Below, one piece after another: positions 27,711 through 34,810 of a stretch of DNA of 42,071 bases (its first letter is position 1; every line of letters begins with the position of its first letter). Position numbers and translations under genes: made by a program. The stretch is taken from the NCBI GenBank assembly GCA_028710685.1, contig JAQTTQ010000007.1, forward strand, positions 1 to 42,071. The letters run 5' to 3'. The stretch comes from Candidatus Omnitrophota bacterium. Its GTDB lineage: Bacteria > Omnitrophota > Gorgyraeia > Gygaellales > Profunditerraquicolaceae. Below the pieces are notes generated by a model that saw only the letters and a list, made by a program, of their open reading frames with translations, made no database searches and was not told where the DNA came from.

Positions 27711-27944
27711 TTATGATGTTTTTGAAAGAATTACCTTCTCGATATCATTGATGTTCGATGATTTTGTAATCTCCTTAGGGCTTAACTTAACCCCGAAAGC
27801 CTTCTCCAGGGCGATAACCGATTCTACCATCTCCGTTGAATCGACCCCAATGCTATCCTGCAAGGATAAATCGTCTTTTAACTCTTCGGGCTTGACCTTT
27901 AACAAATCCACTAAAACTTCCTTGATTTTTAATTTTGTATCCAT
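27711..27944 (-). CDS. Acyl carrier protein
   Basis: 77 aa; LQDSIGVDSTEMVESVIALEKAFGVKL with phosphopantetheine Ser in GVDS; SD AGGAGGG. Confidence 0.93.
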   Translation of the reverse strand: MDTKLKIKEVLVDLLKVKPEELKDDLSLQDSIGVDSTEMVESVIALEKAFGVKLSPKEITKSSNINDIEKVILSKTS

Positions 27945-27981
27945 TTAACCCTCCTTAAAACTTTTGCGTATCCGGCAATAC

Positions 27982-29445
27982 TTATATTTGTACCTCTCCT
28001 TTTGTTGCAGCTGCTTCCCATTTATTGATACCATCCATTACATCCTTAAAACAAAGCTTTGCCAAAGGATCAAAGTCGCTCTCCATAATCCTATTAATAC
28101 GCCCCGGCTTTGAAAAAAATTCTCGCATGCACCAAGAGCCTAACCTGCCCAGGTCTTCCGTAGTAAGGTGATCTGTGGGGATTACCGGATGTAAAAAATC
28201 CCAGGTGCTAAAATCTACCTTCTTGGGATCAACCCAGTTCTTCTTTAAGGCAATCCTCCACATCGGAGAGTTCGGGGCAGGGGTAACATAACCTACCCAC
28301 ATAATATCCGGGTCGACGGCATCAGTAAATTCAAAACGCTGTTTGATGATAGCTTCCGTATCATAGTCAAAACCCATCATTATATCCGCGACAATAGCAA
28401 TATCATTTTTACGCAGAATCTCGATGGTCTTCTTGATTTGATCCAGGGTAATGCCTTTGGCGATCTTCTTTAGCTCCGACTGAGTCGTTACCTCAATGCC
28501 AAAAACGCCCATAAATAAACCATTCTCCTTCATAAGCGGGAGGATAGACTCGCAATTCACCCAATCAATAGCCCTTCCTAGAGATACCCATTTAATCGGA
28601 TTGTTAGATGCCTTTTTAAGTTCACAGAACTTCTGTACCCTTTTAGGGTCGACATTAAAGTTATCATCCTGAATAACCACAACCTTAACCCCGTATTTCT
28701 TATGCAAAAGGTTTAATTCCTCCATTACCCTTTCCGGGGATTTTGCGCGCCATTTTAAAAAGTCAGAAGGAGAGCGTGGGTCAAACTGATCCCACTCATA
28801 GCAAAATGTGCACGCTGAAGGGCAACCGCGGGAAGTAACCATATCAACAAAAGGCTTCCAGTAAGTATGCCCGACATATTTATCCATCGGAAATAAATCA
28901 TAGGCTGGCAAAGGCAGCTTATCCAAATCTTCCATAAGCGGTTTATGCGGCCCCATGACAATTTGCCCGTCAATGCGTGAGGTAACACCGGCTACATCTT
29001 TTAAGGGCTTATTCTTATCAATGGCCTCAACCAGGTCTCCGAAAGATTCCTCTTCGCCCATCACTACAAAATCAACTGCAGGATTTTCTTCTAAAGTAGG
29101 CACAGGCATAGCAGAATACCATAACCCCCCGAAGATTATTTTAGCCTTAGGCAAGGCCTTTTTGATTCCAACAGCTGCATCTTTAAAATGGCGCAATACT
29201 CCGTATCCTCCATAACCATGCAACTGCTCACCCATTACTACGACATCGGGATCTTTTTGCTTTACCTGTTCAATTAATTGATCCATAGAAATCTGGTCAG
29301 CTTTTCCGTCAATAACCGCAACATCGGCGTAACCCCTTGTGTCCCTGACATACGCTGCCCAATGCGCATAAAGCTGGTTTGGAGAACGGTGTATTCCGTG
29401 CGTTGCCCAAGCTCCTACTTTCGGCATAACAAATAATATTTTCAT
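27982..29445 (-). CDS. B12-binding-domain radical SAM enzyme (BchE-like)
   Basis: N-terminal cobalamin-binding-like Rossmann domain (DPDVVVMGEQLHGYGG...AKIIFGGLWYSAMPVPTLEENPAVDFVVMGEEE), then CPSACTFC (CxxxCxxC) and GIEVTTQSELKKIAKGI; strong SD. Confidence 0.9.
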   Translation of the reverse strand: MKILFVMPKVGAWATHGIHRSPNQLYAHWAAYVRDTRGYADVAVIDGKADQISMDQLIEQVKQKDPDVVVMGEQLHGYGGYGVLRHFKDAAVGIKKALPKAKIIFGGLWYSAMPVPTLEENPAVDFVVMGEEESFGDLVEAIDKNKPLKDVAGVTSRIDGQIVMGPHKPLMEDLDKLPLPAYDLFPMDKYVGHTYWKPFVDMVTSRGCPSACTFCYEWDQFDPRSPSDFLKWRAKSPERVMEELNLLHKKYGVKVVVIQDDNFNVDPKRVQKFCELKKASNNPIKWVSLGRAIDWVNCESILPLMKENGLFMGVFGIEVTTQSELKKIAKGITLDQIKKTIEILRKNDIAIVADIMMGFDYDTEAIIKQRFEFTDAVDPDIMWVGYVTPAPNSPMWRIALKKNWVDPKKVDFSTWDFLHPVIPTDHLTTEDLGRLGSWCMREFFSKPGRINRIMESDFDPLAKLCFKDVMDGINKWEAAATKGEVQI

Positions 29446-29499
29446 GCATCCTCCTTTTAAAAACGTAGTCAGAATTATTTTTTATTTTGACCCCGTTTT

Positions 29500-30729
29500 T
29501 TATGCTTTCTCTACAACCAACACGGCATTAATCCCCCCTCTGCCCCGGGAAATTACCAATGCCTTATTGATTTTATGTTCTCTGGCTTCCTTACCTATAT
29601 AATTAAGCCCTTGTTTAGCTGGCACATCTAAATTAATTGTCGGAGGGACTAAATTATTCTCCATAGCTAAAATTGTAGTAACCAAATCTACTGCCCCTGA
29701 AGCCCCCAGGAGGTTACCAAACATTGATTTAGGGCAGCTTGCCGGTATACTTTCAGCATTTTTACCGAATACGTTTCTAATAGCTTCTACTTCGGAATTA
29801 TCCCATAAATCTACTGCCAGGCCGTCCAAGCTTATATAATCTATATCCGAAGGCGAAGCTTTCGCATCTGAAAGCGCCTCTTTTATCGCACGGGAGAGCT
29901 CTAATCCCTTAGAATCACAATTAATCCGGTCAACCCCGTCACAAGTCGTAGCGTAACCGGAGATTAAAGCTAAAATATTTGCCTTCCGCGATTTTGCGCG
30001 CTCAATGCTCTCCATTACCACAACCCCGGAGCCTTCTCCGATAACACAACCGCTTCGGTTTTGATCAAAAGGCCTGTAAGCAGATTTGGGGTCAGAATTA
30101 TTTTTGGATAGCGCCCCATAAGTATTGCAGCATAAAAGCGCATAAGGCGTAACCGGCGCCTCCATGCCTCCGGCTAAAATCATATTCAATTTATTCTTGG
30201 CTAAAACCTTCCGGGCATAACCTAAGGCCATTGAAGAACTGGCGCGGTCAGCAACTACTGTCTTGGAAAAGCCTTTTATGCCGTAATAGATAGAAACCTG
30301 TCCTTGCGGTGCAGCGGGAAACCAGGCTGATGCCATATAAGGAGAAACGCCTTCGCGGCCTTCAATATATAAATCCCGCAACTCTGTTTCAGCATAAAGC
30401 CATCCGCCGATGGCATTCCCTAAGAAAATCCCGACTAAATTCGGGTCTTCATTCTTAATGTCAATCCCGGCATCCTGTAAAGCCAGCTCTGAAGCAATTA
30501 AGGCCATATGCGAAAAAGTATCGATTTTCTTCATAAGCCTCTCTGAAATATGGCTATACTTTTCTAAATCGTCTATTTGTCCGGCGATGCGCGAAGGATA
30601 TTTAGAAGAATCAAAACGGGTTATCTCCTTGACAAAAGACCTTCCGCTTTTGATATTTGCCCAGAATTGGCGTTTGCCTATGCCTGAAGGAGAAACTATC
30701 CCTATACCTGTAACAGCAACCTTATCCAT
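29500..30729 (-). CDS. Type II PKS chain-length factor (KS-beta)
   Basis: Ketosynthase fold; ADRASSS replaces the TACSSS Cys, ISLDGL replaces NAHGT-type His, KSMFGNLLGASG replaces the KSxxGH His. Confidence 0.9.
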   Translation of the reverse strand: MDKVAVTGIGIVSPSGIGKRQFWANIKSGRSFVKEITRFDSSKYPSRIAGQIDDLEKYSHISERLMKKIDTFSHMALIASELALQDAGIDIKNEDPNLVGIFLGNAIGGWLYAETELRDLYIEGREGVSPYMASAWFPAAPQGQVSIYYGIKGFSKTVVADRASSSMALGYARKVLAKNKLNMILAGGMEAPVTPYALLCCNTYGALSKNNSDPKSAYRPFDQNRSGCVIGEGSGVVVMESIERAKSRKANILALISGYATTCDGVDRINCDSKGLELSRAIKEALSDAKASPSDIDYISLDGLAVDLWDNSEVEAIRNVFGKNAESIPASCPKSMFGNLLGASGAVDLVTTILAMENNLVPPTINLDVPAKQGLNYIGKEAREHKINKALVISRGRGGINAVLVVEKA

Positions 30730-31984
30730 TATATCTCCTTAAAACCAATGATGAATGAATCCCCGAAAAACCGCTGCTAGTCTTAAGTATCACGTTAACT
30801 TTCTTCTCTATCGCTTCATTCGGAACGTAATACAAATCACACTGCGGATCCTTCTCTTCCTGATTAATAGTAGGAGGAAGGATGTTTTTCTCAAATATCA
30901 AAGAGGCTACGGTAAGCTCAATGGCGTTAGCCGCTGCCAAAGGATGCCCGATCATGGATTTAAAAGAGCTTATCGGAAGTTTATAGGCATAGTCTCCGAA
31001 GATCTCCTTATAGGCGCTGGTCTCAAATATATCATTCATACGCGTAGATGACCCATGGGCATTAATATAATCTATCTCTTTTGGAGACACCCCGGAATCT
31101 TTTAAGGCTAAGAAAATACAGGTTTCCATCGCCCTTCCGTCAGAAGGAAGGTCAGTCATATGGAAAGCGTTGCAGCTTGTACCAAAACCTAAAACTTCGC
31201 AATAAATCCTGGCATTGCGTTTTAAGGCGTGGTTTAATTCCTCCAAAACTAAGATACCGGCTCCTTCCGATAATACAAACCCGTCGCGTTTATTATCAAA
31301 AGGGCGCGAGGCTTTTTGCGGCTCATCATTATGCGCTGACAAAACATTAACCACATCAAACGCCCCAAAAGTAATAGGCGTTATAGGCGCCTCTGCCGCA
31401 CCGCAAATCATAACATCTTGCTCTCCATCCTGAATTGATTCCAAGCCAAAACCCAAAGAATCTGTTCCGGCAGTACACCCTGTAGAGAGCGTATTACACA
31501 CTCCCTTAAGTTTGTATTTTGATGATAATTCTATCGAAGGGGTATTAAACATAGCCGCGTCATACAAATCCGGGCGGACTAATGAAGGATCAATCGGTTT
31601 TTTACCGTCATCGGTTACAAGCGCAAACTCCTCTTCCATATATTTTGTACCGCAGATAGCATTGGCCAGACAGACGCCGACACGGCGGGAGTCTTCTTTG
31701 CTAAAATCCAAACCACTGTCTTTTATTGCCATATTACCCGCCACTACCCCAAACTGCACATACCTGTCCATGCGCATAACTTCCTGGTGTGTTAATCCTA
31801 ATTTAAAAGGGTCGAAGTCACGTACTTCTGCGGCGATTTTGGTATTAAAAACAGAGATGTCAAAACCATCAACTAATCTCACTCCTGATTTGCCATTGGA
31901 CATACCAGACCAAACTGCTTCTTTCCCTATGCCGTTTGGCGAAATAGTGCCTATCCCGGTTATAACTACTCTACGCTTATCCAT
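30722..31984 (-). CDS. Type II PKS ketosynthase alpha (KS-alpha)
   Basis: STGCTAGTDSLGFG (Cys), INAHGSSTRMND (His), SFKSMIGHPLAAANAIEL (His); overlaps KS-beta start by 8 nt. Confidence 0.95.
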   Translation of the reverse strand: MDKRRVVITGIGTISPNGIGKEAVWSGMSNGKSGVRLVDGFDISVFNTKIAAEVRDFDPFKLGLTHQEVMRMDRYVQFGVVAGNMAIKDSGLDFSKEDSRRVGVCLANAICGTKYMEEEFALVTDDGKKPIDPSLVRPDLYDAAMFNTPSIELSSKYKLKGVCNTLSTGCTAGTDSLGFGLESIQDGEQDVMICGAAEAPITPITFGAFDVVNVLSAHNDEPQKASRPFDNKRDGFVLSEGAGILVLEELNHALKRNARIYCEVLGFGTSCNAFHMTDLPSDGRAMETCIFLALKDSGVSPKEIDYINAHGSSTRMNDIFETSAYKEIFGDYAYKLPISSFKSMIGHPLAAANAIELTVASLIFEKNILPPTINQEEKDPQCDLYYVPNEAIEKKVNVILKTSSGFSGIHSSLVLRRYNG

Positions 31985-31988
31985 AAAA

Positions 31989-32588
31989 TTATTTCTTCTC
32001 CTCTTCTACTCTGGTAATTTTAAATACGATATTACCGCCGTCAGGGCAGGTGACCGTATCGATAGAATTTTGGTCTTGCATAAAGAAAAACCGGGCTCCA
32101 AAATTTAAAGCAAAAAGCGCAGGGAAGGCGCAATGAAATGCCGCACCGCAAAATCCGGGGATGCATTTTAGCCCTTGCGTCTGCCACTTATCTCCCTTTT
32201 TATATCCGAATGAACATTTCCCTTGAGCTTTAACTACTTCTATAATCATCTTCTTAGGATTGGGGCCTTTATGGTTAGGGTCTTTAGGGATAACTTCGAC
32301 TTTTCCTTCTTTATCAAATATCTCTGCCTGAAACTCTAGTTTCCCCCCGTCGGGACAGGTGACTAAAAGCGAACGCTGATTATCGCGAAACCCAAACTTC
32401 GCCCCGAAGCTTAAGGCGTATATAACCGGGAATAATGCGTGGGCAAGCCCCAGGCAAAAATGTTTGGGAGGATGAGTAAAATCTTCCAGAATTATCTCAT
32501 CCCCTTTTTTGTAACCATGGTAGCATTCACCGAATACTTTAGTTACGGTAAGCTTTAATTTTGGAAAAGGGGTATTAACCTCATTCAT
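31989..32588 (-). CDS. Protein with two tandem TIGR04076-like repeats
   Basis: Residues ~11-90 and ~112-197 align: GECYHGYKKGD...HFCLGLAHALFPVIYALSFGAKF...VTCPDGGKLEF and GKCSFGYKKGD...GFCGAAFHCAFPALFALNFGARF...VTCPDGGNIVF. Confidence 0.75.
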   Translation of the reverse strand: MNEVNTPFPKLKLTVTKVFGECYHGYKKGDEIILEDFTHPPKHFCLGLAHALFPVIYALSFGAKFGFRDNQRSLLVTCPDGGKLEFQAEIFDKEGKVEVIPKDPNHKGPNPKKMIIEVVKAQGKCSFGYKKGDKWQTQGLKCIPGFCGAAFHCAFPALFALNFGARFFFMQDQNSIDTVTCPDGGNIVFKITRVEEEKK

Positions 32589-32589
32589 C

Positions 32590-33597
32590 TTAGTTTAAAA
32601 ATATCTTTACGTTGTTCAAAAGCTCCGCCTTGCTGAAGAATTTTTTTGTCTCTTCAACTTCATGCACCATGCCGACTAATTTGCTATTAAGCGCGGAAGA
32701 TAAACCATGATCCTTGGCTATACTGACAAACTCTCCGTTAATATAATCTATCTCCGAAGGCCGGTTGCGTTTAATACTCTGCAAAATTGACCCGAATAAA
32801 GGGTCACGGCTTAATCGTGTCATTATCCCTGAAAACACCTTTGCCGCTTCTTGTGAAGGCATAAAGATAAGCTTAGTTAAGTTTTCCAATGGGAAACCCG
32901 GCAAAGAAGATAATTTTATCCCGGCCTTAGAGATTATATCAAAACCCTCTTTCCAGATACTGATGCTTATGCGGCTGATTTCAGGGTCCAAAAAAGCCTC
33001 CTGCATGCTTACGCCCATTATCGCGGGGATACAATTATTGGCATTAACAAATATCTTTAAATACTTCATCCCTAATATATCCTCGCTTAACACCGTTGGG
33101 AAAGCCTTATCCAAGAGCGCACTCACTGAAAGCATCTTGGAATCCTGCCTTACACCGAATGGGTTGCCTAAAATCCAACTTCCTTCAAAATTATGCACAA
33201 CCTCTCCCGCATTAAGATAAGTTGAACCGAACATAACAATACTAGAAATAATATTTTCTCTTGGCAGATACCTTGAAACAATATTATCCGCACTGACTCC
33301 GTTTTGCGTAGTTACAATTACAGAACCTTGAAGTAACGGAAGGTTACTATTTAAAGCAGCGACGATATCCTGGGTCTTAGTCGCTAAAATAAGGATATCA
33401 GGGCTACAATCCAGTATTTCAGCGGCGGTTATATTGACCTTAAAAGAACCTCTTACCCCTGATATCTTAAGGCCTTTTTTATTAATAGCATAAGTTGCAT
33501 CAGGACGGCCGACCAACAAGACATCTTCACCTTTAAGCTTAAGATAACCAGCTACTAAAGAGCCTATAGCACCTGCTCCGATAACCGCTATTTTCAT
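32590..33597 (-). CDS. Ketopantoate reductase (ApbA/PanE) family protein
   Basis: MKIAVIGAGAIGSLVAGYLKLKGEDVLLVGR, LATKTQDIVAAL, TTQNGVSAD, SSIVMFGSTYLNAGEVVHN. Confidence 0.9.
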   Translation of the reverse strand: MKIAVIGAGAIGSLVAGYLKLKGEDVLLVGRPDATYAINKKGLKISGVRGSFKVNITAAEILDCSPDILILATKTQDIVAALNSNLPLLQGSVIVTTQNGVSADNIVSRYLPRENIISSIVMFGSTYLNAGEVVHNFEGSWILGNPFGVRQDSKMLSVSALLDKAFPTVLSEDILGMKYLKIFVNANNCIPAIMGVSMQEAFLDPEISRISISIWKEGFDIISKAGIKLSSLPGFPLENLTKLIFMPSQEAAKVFSGIMTRLSRDPLFGSILQSIKRNRPSEIDYINGEFVSIAKDHGLSSALNSKLVGMVHEVEETKKFFSKAELLNNVKIFLN

Positions 33598-33600
33598 ACT

Positions 33601-33861
33601 TTAAGATTTGGGGAAACCGTATTTTTTGTAATCAAACCCGGTTTGTTCTAATAATCTTACCATCATACTATAAAATGGGGAGGGGACACCGGAGAAAAAA
33701 GCGGCCAGAACATCCTGCTCCTCTACTTTCGCACAATTTCTTTTACCGGCATTTTCCTCAGCCATTTTTGTCACCGCTTCTTCAGTAATATGCCGGTGGA
33801 AAACTGGTATTTTGGATGTAAACAGCTTAAACTTCTCTTTCGTATTAATATCCCATTCCAT
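33601..33861 (-). CDS. Small PCP_red-like protein (protochlorophyllide-reductase C-terminal-like domain)
   Basis: 86 aa with WDINTKEKFKLFTSKIPVFHRHITEEAVTKMAEENAGKRNCAKVEEQDVLAAF resembling the PF08369 'W...A.E.L.kvP.fvR...r..vE..A...g...It.e.v..A' pattern. Confidence 0.6.
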   Translation of the reverse strand: MEWDINTKEKFKLFTSKIPVFHRHITEEAVTKMAEENAGKRNCAKVEEQDVLAAFFSGVPSPFYSMMVRLLEQTGFDYKKYGFPKS

Positions 33862-33897
33862 AATTTAATAAGGCAAACAGCCCGTATCTTCTCTTAT

Positions 33898-33915
33898 ATA
33901 GTAAAATTTTACTAT
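33898..33915. promoter_or_regulatory. Putative operator, 18-bp perfect palindrome
   Basis: ATAGTAAAATTTTACTAT, self reverse-complementary, just downstream of the predicted transcription start. Confidence 0.6.
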
Positions 33916-33929
33916 TCTTAAACATTAAT

Positions 33930-33958
33930 ATTTTATAATCTTGGTTGATATGTGTCAA
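33930..33958 (-). promoter_or_regulatory. Near-consensus sigma70 promoter for the biosynthetic run
   Basis: Minus strand TTGACA (33958-33953), 17-bp spacer, TAAAAT (33935-33930) in the only sizeable gap upstream of the cluster. Confidence 0.7.
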
Positions 33959-34001
33959 GTTAATTTTTAGGGTACAAACCTATTTTAAGAGGGATAAAAA
34001 C

Positions 34002-34502
34002 CTATGTCTTATGGGAAGATACCTTAATTATTGCCTCAGATATAGACTGATTTAAGGAAGCTTCATTGCCTACATCATCCCAGTGGATAAAGATATTTTC
34101 TATGGAAGAAAATCCTTTTTTCTTAAGGAAAGATTTAACATACTTTGAGCACCTTTTAGCGCTTTCCTTAAAGCCATAAACATAAAAACATATCGCTTTT
34201 TTACCTATGGTATTCTTGGTAAGGAGTAGATATTTAGTAACCGGGGCTGAAGGCCTCCCTCCCCATACCGGTATCCCTATGCAAAGCAGGTCATAATCGG
34301 TCAGGTCTGTTTTTACCGGGGCAAGCTTTACAAACATAGGGAACAACCTGTAAAACGTCCGCATAATAATATTCTGCCGGTTATCCATATATTCTATCTG
34401 GGTAATATCGGTTTCGCCCTTTTTGCGTAATGCATCCAGTAATGCATCTGCCAGGCGTGCGGTATTTCCGTAGCGCGAGTAATATACTACCAGGCTTTTC
34501 AT
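34002..34502 (-). CDS. Flavodoxin-like protein
   Basis: MKSLVVYYSRYGNTARLADAL (phosphate loop), YDLLCIGIPVWGGRPSAPV. Confidence 0.88.
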   Translation of the reverse strand: MKSLVVYYSRYGNTARLADALLDALRKKGETDITQIEYMDNRQNIIMRTFYRLFPMFVKLAPVKTDLTDYDLLCIGIPVWGGRPSAPVTKYLLLTKNTIGKKAICFYVYGFKESAKRCSKYVKSFLKKKGFSSIENIFIHWDDVGNEASLNQSISEAIIKVSSHKT

Positions 34503-34519
34503 TATTCCTCCCCTAGGTT

Positions 34520-34810
34520 TTAAGTTACTTCTTCTAACGGCAAGACAAACGCCTTTACCCCTTCATGCCCGATACTCTTTCTCAATTCCCTTACCTTCTC
34601 AATCATCACGTTTGCTTGAGCCTCTTTACAAGCAATATAAAGTATATTGTTTAACCCCGGCCAAATATCGGTCCCTAAATGGCTTCCGCTTGATACGCCA
34701 TCTCCAAGTACGCCAGTAATTTTTGTGTAATTTTTTGATGCCCCTTCAGCCAAAATACCCATTACCTCATCGTCCAAAGCCTCATTATATACAACCATTA
34801 CCATTTTCAT
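34520..34810 (-). CDS. PII-like RND-associated protein (PG0541-type)
   Basis: 96 aa MKMVMVVYNEALDDEVMGILAEGASKNYTKITGVLGDGVSSGSHLGTDIWPGLNN; overlaps the RND pump stop. Confidence 0.7.
   Translation of the reverse strand: MKMVMVVYNEALDDEVMGILAEGASKNYTKITGVLGDGVSSGSHLGTDIWPGLNNILYIACKEAQANVMIEKVRELRKSIGHEGVKAFVLPLEEVT

Noticed and set aside
29446-29499. Imperfect hairpin GTCAGAATTATTTTTTATTTTGAC between CLF and radical SAM genes
   Set aside because: Imperfect AT-rich stem without a proper U-tract on the coding strand; not convincing as a terminator or mobile-element remnant.
29468-30105. 15-nt repeat GTCAGAATTATTTTT at 29468-29482 (intergenic) and 30091-30105 (inside CLF)
   Set aside because: AT-rich 15-mer matches are expected by chance in 42 kb, and the second copy encodes the normal ketosynthase NNSDPKSAYRPFD motif.
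31512-32108. 198-aa plus-strand ORF across KS-alpha and the TIGR04076-like gene
   Set aside because: Spans two well-supported minus-strand genes; no domain pattern of its own.
27982-33861. Bacteriochlorophyll/tetrapyrrole pathway, suggested by BchE-like and PCP_red-like proteins
   Set aside because: No magnesium chelatase, BchL/N/B core, BchM or other pathway genes; surrounding genes are polyketide-type.
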